A stretch of 64,000 bases of DNA, taken from positions 5,152,708 through 5,216,707 of the forward strand of contig CM041540.1 in NCBI GenBank assembly GCA_023238725.1. Reading direction: 5' to 3'. Below, one piece after another: positions 10,815-21,936 of the stretch. Both the position numbers and the translations under genes were made by a program. Origin of the DNA: Scortum barcoo. Taxonomy: Eukaryota; Chordata; Actinopteri; Centrarchiformes; Terapontidae. The notes under the pieces are model-generated. The model ran no database searches. It saw nothing but the letters and a program-made list of their open reading frames with translations, and had not been told where the DNA came from. The first letter of the stretch is position 1. Each line of letters opens with the position of its first letter.

Positions 10815-12521
10815 CTATTTCACTTTAATGAACTCAGCAGTGTCTCCAGTATAACCAAAGCACCAATCAAAACCAAGTCCAGCATGGAGAGGCTGAGTGA
10901 ACGTGGTCTGGACTCTGTGGAGGAGAGTCATGGTTTCAGAGACGCTGTAGAAGGACAGAATACCTTCACTGTGATCCAGGTACACTCCTACTCTGGAGGA
11001 CCGAGGACCTGAGACAGGAGTTTTGACTTTGTTGTGGCAAAACTTATAACTGTTTGTGTCACAAAGAAGCTTGCCCAAGATTTATTATTGAGACCAAAAC
11101 ATACATTCAGTCGAGCTCCCTGTCCTGCTGATATCCTTGTATGACGACTGCTACAGAAACTCTCTCCTCCTCTCCACTCCACCTCCCAGTAACAACGTCC
11201 AGTCAGACTCTCTCTACTCAGGACCTGAAGACATGTAGTGAATCTGTCTGTGTGACTAGAATAAGACTGTTGTTGACTCATTGAATGTTGCTTTTCCTGT
11301 TCCCCTTCAGATAATAACAGCCGTCTGTTTGTTGTGTTTGGATCCAGTGTGATTTCAAGTGAATATTTTAAGAACTCAGCTCTGGTCTTGGGTTGTGAAT
11401 CTGACAGTAAAACTTCCTCTTCAGTCACTGTCAGTGAGATGTTTGTCCACTTCTCTCTCAGAACGTCCTGTAGTTTATCTCTGACTTTTGACACAGCCGC
11501 TGTCACTTCCTCAAAGTATCTGAGAGGACGGATCTGGATGCTGGATGAGTCTGTAGACTGACTGAGTGCTGACAGTGAGGGGTAGTTGTGTAGAAACTGG
11601 TTGTGATCCTCTGTTGTGTGAGAGCTGCTTCAGATCAGCGTCTTTCCTCTTCAGCTCAGTGATCTCCTGCTCCAGCTTCTCCTGAAGCTCTTTGACTCGA
11701 CTCACTTCAGTTTCCTGCTGGGATCTGAGCTGCTGCTTCACATCAGAGCTTCTTTTCTGGATGAGAGGATCGGATCAGCTGGCTGAAGATCTTCTCGCTG
11801 TCCTCCACTGCTTTATCAGCAGAGCCATTGATGGCCTCCACCTGCCTGCTGAAGCTCCTTCACATCTTTCTCTCTGTCCTGGATTCTCTGCTGGATGTTT
11901 TGTCGACTCACCTCGAGCTCTTCTCTGCCTCTCAGTCCTTTCTGCTGCAGCTGAGACTGTGTCGTGGCCTTTATGTTCATCCATGGAGCAGAGATAACAG
12001 ATACACTTCTGATCAGTGCGGACAGAAAATCTTCATCACCTCATCATGACGAGAGCAGATGTTCTCCTGGAGCTTCTTGGAGGGGTCCACCAGCTTGTGG
12101 TTTTCATATATAGGTAATTCATAATGAGGCTGCAGGTGTTTGTCACAGTAGAGAGGCCAGACATACCAGACAGGACTTGAGGGCTTTCAGTTTTCTCCCA
12201 GTGCAGAAATCACAGGCCACATCTTCAGGTCCAGCATAGCAGTGATCAGCAGGAGCAGCCTTGGAGTCCAGTCTTCTTCAGTTCCTCCACCAAAGCTGCT
12301 AACATGGTGCTTTTCAGCAGCACAGGCCTCGGTGTGAAGGTCTGCCTACACTGAGGGCAGCTGTAGATCCTCTTCTCATCCTCTTCATCCCAGAAACCTT
12401 TAATACAGTTCATGCAGTAGCTGTGTCCACAGGGAAATAGTCACCGGATCCTTCAAGTAGATCCAGACAGATCGAACAAGAGAAGGTTTCTCGGTTCCAG
12501 CTGAACTCCTTTCTGCGCCAT
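10815..12521 (-). pseudogene. TRIM2: RING/B-box/coiled-coil/PRY-SPRY E3 ligase, frame broken
   Basis: Same architecture as TRIM1: start ATG 12521, stop 10815. Coiled coil and linker are open from 11741 to 11511, the PRY linker and first half of SPRY from 11506 to 10988, and the end of SPRY from 11078 to 10815. Frame breaks fall in the RING (ATTTCCCTG), at A-S-Y-C-D near 12150, at the Q-Q-Q/E-V site near 11845, near 11770 (extra bases) and inside SPRY near 11065. The linker reads K-T-R-A-E-F-L-K-Y-S and lacks the extra linker block seen in TRIM1, TRIM5 and TRIM6. A paired GGAAGTGAAA site lies about 40-70 bases upstream of the start. Confidence 0.85.
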
Positions 12522-12558
12522 TTCAACTCTCCGTCACAGTGATTGTGTTAGTGACTAA

Positions 12559-12588
12559 GGAAGTGAAACCAATTTTAGTTTCACTTCC
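12559..12588. promoter_or_regulatory. Inverted pair of ETS/IRF composite-like sites upstream of TRIM2
   Basis: GGAAGTGAAA occurs at 12559-12568 on the plus strand and again at 12579-12588 on the minus strand, forming an 11-base inverted repeat with a short spacer, 38-67 bases upstream of the TRIM2 start codon. It matches the GGAANNGAAA pattern of ETS/IRF composite elements. TRIM7 keeps one such site (63205-63214); TRIM1 and TRIM4 have only a reduced AAGTGAAAC in this region. Binding is inferred from the motif only. Confidence 0.4.
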
Positions 12589-13459
12589 TGCAGTAACGGG
12601 GCCTGTCAGCTCCCGGAGTCACCACATGTTGGTCCCACCCACTTCAGACTGTAGATCTGAAGGGGAGAACAAGGAAATCTATGGAGAGAGTGGAGCTGCT
12701 GTGTTTGAGAGCAGGAAGAAGAGGGAGGGCGTGTCGAGCTGTGAATCCAGGAAGAAGAGCAGCACTGTGAATTTAAACTCTTTTTTTTTTCATTTACAAT
12801 CAAGCTTCAGTTAAAACCTGCTGCACATTTAAAAAAAACATCAAGTTGTTAGTTGTGAAATACATCTTGGCTCCTCAGGCTTCAGTGATGGCTCCAGATT
12901 TCTCTCACTCTCAAGTTATTTGTTGCAAGTAGATCAGATCACCTCAAAGTGATTCAAGATTTACAGCTAGTTGTAAAGAAAATTGTTGTTTAAACACTCC
13001 GTGGTCCACCTGAACTTCAGCAGGTGGATGCATGAAGTCAATAAGTCCAAAAGAAACCAGTAGACTTTTGTAAAAACATGTGAGACTGCAGCTGATTTGA
13101 AGCTGAAATAAAGCAGGACAAACTAAAGTCAAACCTCCAGTCAGTAAAAGCCAGAAGCCGAACAATGTCTAATGAAATCAGTAATTGATTTTTTCGTATT
13201 TATAATGATGCAAAAAATCAAATAACTGGAAAGGTTTGTTCTTGCAAATGCATTTAACATTTTCTCTCAAACACAGCTTAGCTATGTACGGTGATTTGCT
13301 ACCTCAGTACACTTTAAGAGCAAATATTAGAAGGATCAACACAGAAACTAATAGATGAATATTTCAATCCTGGGATTCACATTATTGACCCAGCCACTGA
13401 CTGTGCCTGGAACAATCTGACCACATTATAGCACACTGACAATACACTGTCTTTGTTCA

Positions 13460-13680
13460 GTAATCGACATAAAGTGTGGCGTGGGTGGTGGGGTTTTTCT
13501 GGGGGAGGTTTTGTTGGGCCTGTCTTCGCAACTTTTCTTGCCACAGTCTTGATGTGAAATGTGCTCTTTGTAGTCCTCAATACCTGTTCCATTTAGTTTA
13601 AAGGTATTTAAAGCCCTCTATTGGATGTTTTGTGAATTGCATTAAATTTAAGTTATTATGGTATGAGCAACAGCTGTTCA
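13460..13680. repeat. 221-base insertion flanked by GTTCA
   Basis: This stretch is present in units II and V (about 30.64-30.85 kb) and absent from unit I, where the flanks join at about 5885. It is bordered by GTTCA at 13455-13459 and GTTCA at 13676-13680, as a small target-site duplication would be. It has no coding frame I can support and I do not recognise the family. Confidence 0.4.
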
Positions 13681-13862
13681 ATAAATAACTTTACACACTT
13701 TACCTTTCACTGATCAATAACATCTTAAACACAAAATGCATCTATGATCATCTCATAATGGAAATAAGATGCTATAAATCCAGAAATGCACAGTAAATCT
13801 TCTTATTTAAAGATTATCATCGTTGTGTGTAAATCACAACATCTTCCTCTGTAATAATTTAC

Positions 13863-16800
13863 CGTGTGGTGTTGAGGATCAGCAGGTCCCCGAGTTTGTT
13901 GACCTCCAGGGAGCCGTGTGTGTGGGAGCGCCCCAGGGCGTAGGCCTGCGTTGATGGTGGCCGCGGCCAAAGCCTCGGGGAAAGAACATCCTCATATTGA
14001 CGCAGACCAGTTGCATGACTATCGGCTGTGGAGGGACAACACAGATAAACGGAGGATAGAGACGAGGGATGAGCCGTAACGTCGCCTCTTAAGTCGCACT
14101 CACCATGGAGCAGCAGTAGGCGTTGGGGTTGAAGTTGCTGCCGAGGGCCACAATGACCCCGGCTTCCAACATGTCTCTGGCCCGTGGCTGGGGCAGCCTC
14201 AACACACACACACAGATTATCAGACAGTTTACAGCTAAGAGGAGTGTGTGAGTATTTGTATGTATTACACAGTGGTGGAGAAAGTATTCAGCTCCTTTAT
14301 CCTTCATTTAATAAGATTACTTTTACTTCACTGTAAAAATCTTACTTAAATCTGGAAATCTATTTTAAGAATTCAAAGTAAAACCATGTCCCTTGTGACT
14401 GTTATACTGATATATATTCTATCATTATTATTACTCATGCATTCATGTAAGAGTGGGATTTTAGTTGGTTGCGGTGGAGCTTGTTTTGAACTGTTTTGTT
14501 TCTGGACTACAACTAATGATTATTTTCATTCCTGATTAATCTGCACATTATTTTCTCCATCAATTGATTCATTGTTTGGTTTGTAAAAATCTGAAAATAT
14601 TATCCAGGGCCCAAAGTGACACCTTCACAATGCTTGTTTTGTCCAGTAAACCTCAAAATTATGGAAAATTAATTAAAACAAATAATCAAGACAAATCACT
14701 TATTTTTCTTTCAGTTGATTTATATATATATTTTCAACTGTTTGGTAGTTTAACAAACATGAAAACAACGAGAAAACATCATATTTATAAGCTTTTGTAT
14801 GTTTTTTATGCAAAACTAGTCAGATAAATGAGTAGAAGTATAAAGTGGTAACGAAACAGTCAAGTAGTGAAAGACAAGCACCTCGAATGTGTATTTAAGA
14901 ACAGTACTTGAGTAAATTGTGTAAAAGTGACAAGTACCGTAGGATGTAAGCTGTCGTTGGTAGAAGGACGGCAGCCATTATGGCCGTTGCCATGGCGGCG
15001 ATCCCCTCGTCACTCACCTCCTCCAGGTGACTGATGGCCAAGGCACCGAGCTCTGCACCCAGCTGACACACACACACACACAGGTTAACAGCATTATTTC
15101 TCAAATTCTCTAAAAGTCCTGGCAGTACAGTGTTGAAATAATTAGCTGATTGATTTATTTATTATTAATATATTATTAAGTATATTTATCATTACCAGCA
15201 CCTCTAATGTGAGGATTTACTGCTTCTCACAGTTTTTATCTTTCATCTTTGGGTTTGGGAGTGTTGGTCAGACAAAATAAGCTATTTAAAAACGTCACCT
15301 TGTGTTCTGAAAAAATAGCGATTAAAAATTTTACCTATTTTTGCCTCTCTATATACAGAAGAACTAATGAATTAACAATGAAATAACAGAGTAATTGATA
15401 AGGAAAAATAACTTATTTTTTATTTTATTTTATTTTCAGCCCTACTTCTGTGCTTACCACCATTACTGATAATTGATAAGTTTACTTTAATAATTTAATA
15501 TCTCATTACTCATATAATAATACAACATTTGGTACTCAGAACGTGTGAGAAGCATTGTAACTTAAATTTATTTTTGGACATTGTATATCCCAAAGGATTA
15601 TTTTATTTTTTTAAATAATTAAATAATGTCATATGTTGTTGATAAATTGTAGTTATCATTTGTTGATGGTAAAATTTAAAGACTCAATTTTTAGGGTTTA
15701 TAAGGCCTCCATTGCTCACTTCCATCAGCCTGGTTTACAACAGAAGCAGACAAGAAAAAAGTTCAAACAGACACAGTCGGCACTTAAAGAGATATTTTGA
15801 ACTAATTCAGTTAAATTCTCCATGGAGTTTATACATAAAAAGTTTGTTGATGGGTCTTGGGGAGCTCTACTGTATAATGTACAGACCAGGATTTGATGAG
15901 GAAGAAGAATGTGTGTAATAAAATTATATTTATGGTGCTTTCTTGCATTGATTCTTATACTTTTATTCAAAGAACGTTTCATCTTTAATCCACATTTAAG
16001 GACATTTCAGAGGCTGTAACTTGTGGTGCTGTTGAACTTTATTGTATTATTAATGAGGTGGTTGTTCTTCAGCTCTGTTGTGGAGAGGCCCTTGTCCCCC
16101 TAAAATGGTCAAAAACAGCACAGAGAGCTTTGAGGAGTTTGTGGTACCTGGGCAGAGTTCATGGGATGGAGCTTATCTCCGTGGAAGTTGATGTTGAGGC
16201 CCATGTCTTTGCCTGCCTGCAGGATGGAGCGAGTGGAGCCGAGGTCAAACACCCCCTGCTCGCAGAACACGTTGATGTTGTCGACCCTGAGGGCCCCTGC
16301 GGACATTCGCTCTTTCAGCCGGGGCAGCTGAACCTGCAGGATGTCCTCCGTGGCCTCTGCAACCGTCTTCCCTCTAAATGACGGACAGAGAAGCACCGTG
16401 ATTGAATTTTCAATATGAGACGTGAAATAAGATCATGCTGAGGATGGTCCATACTTGGGCACCGCGTGGGCCCCACAGTAGGTTGAGGAGATGTTGATGG
16501 GCAGGGTGCGTCTGGCCTCCTCGATCACCTCCAGCATCTTCAGCTCAGTCTGCAGCTCCAGGTCAGACCGCTCTTACACTCCACCAGGGTCGTGCCCGTC
16601 TCGCCACGCATCCGGACCAGCCTGCTGCTGAGGGAGGCCAGCAGCTCCGAGGACCGGCAGCTCGAGTGTGCTTCACCGTGAAGTGGATCCCTCCGCCGGC
16701 CCGGTGCATCCATGTAGGTGGCACCTGCCAGCTGCCACAGTAAAAAGTATTTCATCAAACTTTTAGCTGCAGTTGTGGAAGTATTAAAAAAAAGGTCAAA

Positions 16801-17063
16801 ACTTTTTTACCTTCATTGCAAATTCATGCACTCTGTCACCAGCCCATACTAGATGTGTGAGCGTCAACCAACCCTGAAAAAAGGGAAGGTTTGTTCACAT
16901 CCTAATCAGGTTATTATGCAATTGTGTAGACCATATACAAATCAAATATACTCACCAGGCAGGAACACACATCCCTGTAGCATTGATCACTTTATCGAAG
17001 GACGCCTCTGAATACTGTGCTTTGATGACTTCAGCAGGCCCCACAGCTTTAATCAGCCCATCG
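13863..17063 (-). pseudogene. amdhd1: amdhd1 copy B, exons 2-8, exon 1 and last exon absent
   Basis: Exons in gene order: 17063-16956, 16873-16811, 16731-16455, 16373-16148, 15062-14938, 14197-14104, 14025-13863, all with GT/AG borders. It encodes the same imidazolonepropionase segments as copy A. Clean differences: the glutamate of H-G-D-E is lysine (AAG at 16172-16174), the exon 8 start reads Q-L-V-C-V, and D-F is N-F after L-G-S. The metal-binding D-A-H-T-H-P is broken (16845-16860), and exon 4 is shifted near 16565 and 16600. No last exon follows, because the next sequence towards lower coordinates is TRIM2 and then the unit I junction. It is unlikely to make an enzyme. Confidence 0.87.
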
Positions 17064-18714
17064 CTGGACGAAGAAATCAGTTACTTTAACAGTCAACAAC
17101 TACTTGGAATTGACATATTTAAAATTAACTGTCTTATCCAACCTGTATCAATGACGGACTGACCTTCGTGAACACTGGGAGTTTTGTGTTATAATACTAA
17201 AATACTCACTAACACTAATTAGAGCAACATTTTCCCATTTTTATATTTTCATCTATTTTACTGAAGTTATTGTTCTACATATTGTTCACTTATCCTGTTT
17301 ACATGAAGAAGAGAGGAGTTTAAAGATTTTAAAGTGTGTAAGAAAACTCTGGAAAAGATGGATGAGACTCTAAAATACTCTGGAAAGTATTTTATTCTTC
17401 AAGATCAAGTCAAGTGAAAACCTGAATGTCAGGAATGAACTGAACTTACAGAGAAGAGTAAATGTACCAAGTTAAAACTACAGCGAAGCCACACATGCAA
17501 CCAAGTGAGAAATATGAATAAAATATTGAGACCAAAGATTTCCAGATTATATGTGATCCCTCCGACCTTTGGACTCTTTGAGCTTTTACCCACAGGGGGG
17601 CGCTATAGACTAGTAAGAGACAACAAATGTGTGTACAGCAAGTCCTGTTTGATAAATGCAAAACCAACTCAGGAATTCATTTCTCCAAATTTTATTCAAG
17701 ATGTTTTTATTTTTTTTGAGCTCATGAAACTTTTTAGAGATTTGTAGCTGTCACAGGACAAACATATGATGATGTTATAGATAAAAATATAATGCTATAG
17801 ATAAAACTACCAAACAGTAAATCAACTTCATTAAAATCAACAGAACAATAAATGAAATGAAGAAAAGATGATCTCCTGTGTGTCAGGACTCAAAACTTCT
17901 TCACAAGAAAACTTGACAAAATGAATTCTGACTATTTTCCCAGATTTTAAAGACGGTGTGATAAATCCTCTTTACTGACTAACTACACAAATGAAACAAG
18001 CAACAAGTGACAGAAAACATGAACTTTGACATGTTTCAGAGGGAAAGCTGTCTCAGTTATACTCTCATATCAAATTAATAGTTTCTCCACCAGCTTTGTA
18101 TGACACCCTGTAATGAAGACAAGAAGAAAATACTTTGTTCATGTTTGTTCATTCATCATTAAACCATTTAAATCATCATTAAACATTTAAAAAAAACATC
18201 AAGTTTTTAGTTGTAAAATACATCTTGGCTCCTAAGGCTTCATATTTCTTTCACTCTTCCTCAAATTTTGTTCACTTTTCTTTTATTGGTTTAAAAACAG
18301 CTGACTGACAACAGGGAGTCATCAAACTAAACTGATTTTTGTAAAAACATGGCTGATTGAAGCGGATTTGAAGTTGAAATAAAGCAGGACAAACTAAAGT
18401 CAAACCTCCAGTAATTTAGAGCCTAAGACGAAAAGACTCTGATAAAGGCAATAATTTCTTTTTTTTTTTTTTAATGATGCAATCCTAGAATATCTGAGGT
18501 GGCAGAGATGAGTCCTCCAAACACAGCTGCATCTCAAGGTGTCATTTTATCACCTTTTGTTATTTAAATCTAATATCCAAGACTCAAACTTTAACTTTCT
18601 ACAGTGTGCTGACAATATAGCAACTGGTTGGCTCTGTGTGTGTGTGTGTGTGTGAGGGGATGCTGCAAAAGATCACATATGTTTTAATCATGTAATTTCT
18701 CTAAAGGTGAAACT

Positions 18715-19653
18715 GATGTGGATTTTCAGGACGGACCGCACAACCCAGTCAAGGGCCAGCTGGAGACTAAGTCTGGTCCTGCCTAAGCCTTCTCACCTTA
18801 CTCTTTATTGTCTAAGTTTTCTAAGTGTTCAAAATCTTCTTCAGAGAAAATGTCAAAAATAAGCACCAGGGTCTAGCAGAGTTGAGTCCAGAGAGCTTTA
18901 TTCTTCAATATGGAGTACAAAGCCCGAGTTGGTCTGCAGAGCAACTGAGTTTCACCAACAAAACATCATCTTTTAGAATGGAAAAAATGGGTGTTTCACA
19001 AACTTTAAGGGCATGTCTCAATATGCCATTTTGCATTTGTCACGTGTCCTAGGATTGATTTTTATTGGCGTCCAACAGTAGCTACTTATGCCTTGTGTTA
19101 AACAAACCTGTCTCTAATGATATTTGAATCTCTCATTGTTTGCTTCTTAAAAAACTCCCAAATGGCACCCAACCTATAGGATAGGGTCTCCCCAGTTTGA
19201 TAGCCTTTTAAGGACAGGCCTTTGAATGTTGGGGTACATCAGTCACTTTGGTTCATTTCTTTGTTCCAGGACAATAAACCAAACACATTTGTCCAGGTCA
19301 TTCTCCAGTTATTCTTCGGTTATGCTCCTATATATCCTATAAAGCAAAGATAATTACTTAGGTGCTTATAGCCTTGTGTGGAACAACTTGTAGCAGTAAA
19401 TTTGGGCTCAGGGCATATGATGGTCTTTGCATAGAATCGTTTAGAGGGGCCCGTGCAGCATATTTTGTATGGCGGCCTTACCCAAGTGAACACAATCACA
19501 TGCAATGGCGACCATACACGTGAACCCACTCATGTGCAGTTGTGACTATACACGTGCAATATAAAATTGAGTTACATAATATAAAAATGGTGCAGTATAA
19601 AAATTATATAAAAATAGCATAATACGATAAAAAAATTAGACACTATAAAAACC
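18715..19653 (-). mobile_element. LTR-like insertion of about 0.94 kb, unit III
   Basis: It is absent from the matching place in unit VII (45997/45998), where the flanks GTGAAACT and AAAGA.C meet directly, and present in unit VI at 35952-36903. On the minus strand it contains AATAAAG followed by CTCTCTGGACTC and a second AATAAAG further on, which resembles the polyadenylation and R-U5 part of a retroelement LTR. It has no coding frame. A lone LTR of an endogenous retroelement is the likeliest identity, but clear TG...CA ends are not visible. Confidence 0.4.
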
Positions 19654-20179
19654 AAAGAGCTTTTCTCATTCAGAAACACACAAGCCTCTCCTGATAAATT
19701 TCAAGCTTTGACCGTCACTGGATCTTGGACGGAGGCGACGCAACGTGCTGTAAAACAAGGAACAACAACAACTCTGAGAAAACACTCAACACAGAGTGAG
19801 TCAGGAAAACCAGAGACATCCTCGCAGATATAAACGAATAAAAGAGCAGGGGAGTGAAAATATGAGTTCAAAAGTTTGTTCTTGCAACTGCGTTTATAAC
19901 ATCTTTTCTCTCAAACACAGCTTAACTATGTCAGGTGATTTGCTACCTCAGTACACTTTAAGAACAAAGATTAGAAGGACCAACACAGAAAATTGCAGAT
20001 GAATATTTAAATGCAGGGATTCATATTATCGACACAACCACTGACTGTGCCTGGAACAATCTGACCACATTATATCACACTGACTTTACACAGTCCAGCC
20101 ATATATTAGGTTTCCACCTCATCATGTCAACCTATAAAAGGAAGGAGTCTCTGTCTTTCTGTCCTTCGATTATCTCCAC

Positions 20180-20274
20180 AACCGTTCATCCATTTGATTT
20201 CACACTCTATAAGTGTATTGCTGAGGACCAAAGGAAGTGCAGTGTCGAGTGTGAAGTCGATTGGATGAACGGTT
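20180..20274. repeat. Hairpin-forming repeat in unit III
   Basis: Arms at 20180-20204 and 20250-20274 are near-perfect inverted repeats (AACCGTTCATCCA... and ...TGGATGAACGGTT) around a loop of about 45 bases. The block follows TATAAAAGGAAGGAGTCTCTG, a type of dispersed repeat common in fish genomes. An identical copy is in unit VI (about 37469-37563). I see no coding content here. Confidence 0.5.
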
Positions 20275-21936
20275 CTCCTGAAAGCTGCAAACAGCAACAC
20301 CAGAGGCCAAACACACTGCCCGTCACGAACAGGCGAGTTTTGAAAGAGCACTGCAGCAGTTTGGATGAAAACTAAAGCAAGATGGACAAAAGGTCAAAGA
20401 AAATATGTAAAGACAGTGCTGAAAGGCTGAGACAAAAGAGGGGGGACTCTCTAGACTGATGCAAGTAAATATTTTAAAACAACAAGTTATTAATCTGCCA
20501 GTCAGTCATCTCATCTAGTGAGTCTGAAGGCGCTGTGAGAAAGAGAGAGCCACCCAGTGAGCCCAGTTCAACTGTTAGTCGAGGTTTAGCAGCTGAACCA
20601 GTCAGACAGAAGACAATGGGGAGAAGATGAGCAGGTTTGGGTTTGACTAGCTGGCTGCTGAGCTCCATCAGGCCTCTTACTGAAACATCTTCAACTTTTC
20701 ATTAAGTGAGTAATCGTCAGTGTCGCTTCATGAACTGACCAATCACAGCCTGGATGGAGCAGAACATTAAAAACAAGTTGATTTAATAAAGGAAAAAACC
20801 CACAAAAATGAAAAATGCTGGTTGTGTGTTTCTTAAACTGCTGTTTTGTTCAATTGCAATTCATGTATTAGTGGTATATAGTGTATTATTAATACACTAA
20901 TATGATTAAAATATTGAGACCAAAGATTTCCAAGATTATATGTGATCCCTCCGACCTTTGGACTCTTTGAGCTTTTACCCACAGGGGGGCGCTATAGACT
21001 AGTAAGAGACACCAAACATGTACAGCAAGTCTTATTTGACAAATGCAACTAGAATATTGAATACAAAGCCAACTCAGGATTTCATAAACATATTCTCTGT
21101 TTTTATTTATGCATACTCTTTTTATTGAAATGAAGCCATTTGTCTCTTAGTTCTTACTTCTTTGTCATTAGTTTGGCGTTACAGAAACACATTAAGGCGA
21201 ATAGAGATTTAAATCAACAGCTAACATGACATTTATCTAAAAGTGTTGGTTTAAAGAAATTGTTAAGATAGTAAATGATTTATTGGTCACATTTTTCAAC
21301 AAGCAGCACACACAAAGACAACTTATCACAGCATTTTTTAAAGATTAATCTTAATGTAAAGAAAAAGTTTGACATTTTTCTGAATTTACGTATAGCTTCT
21401 CAAAATGTTCCCACTGCATTACATAAAAGCTGCAGCCTGTGGTGGAAGAAATACTCATATTTTACTGTAAAAATCCTTTTATTATTTTTTTACAAGTAAA
21501 AGTCCTGCATTCAGGATTTCACAGCTAAATATATTTAAGTAAAAGTACTTGTACTCTCATAATAAATCATTTTGTAATATTTTTACTAATGATTTAACAG
21601 TCGCTGCCGGAGAAAGAGCACATTTAAACTACTTTATTTACAGTTTAACATATATATAGAATATGTATCATATTTTGTAAATTGAGTATATGTGCTGTTT
21701 GCAAAATGCAAGTAAAAATCCTGTATTTAAAGCGTACTTGTGTTAACCTGCAGAAATTTCAGTGGAATTGTACTTCAAGTATCAAATGTAAAAGTACCCA
21801 TTATGCAGAAAAATGGTGCCTGTTAGTGTTGAATATTACACATTATATTATTGGATTATTATTCCTGATGCATTCACGTTTAAGTAGTGTTAAAATACTT
21901 TTTAAAAAATAATCACTTGTTTTGTATGTGAACATA

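Larger units (their letters stand above)
9351..17115. repeat. Array unit II: TRIM2 and amdhd1 exons 8-2, no last exon
   Basis: Second unit: TRIM 3' flank (9360-10814), TRIM2 (10815-12521), TRIM 5' flank with spacer (12522-13862, including a 221-base insertion at 13460-13680), then amdhd1 copy B exons (13863-17063). The left junction lies inside amdhd1 intron 1 sequence of unit I, so unit II never had the amdhd1 last exon and the flank seen at 740-2150. Nothing else coding is visible in its spacers. Confidence 0.8.

Noticed and set aside
20124..20375. Plus- and minus-strand frames in the hairpin repeat, identical at 37413
   Set aside because: The region is a dispersed repeat; the frames have no domain and the identity reflects unit duplication.
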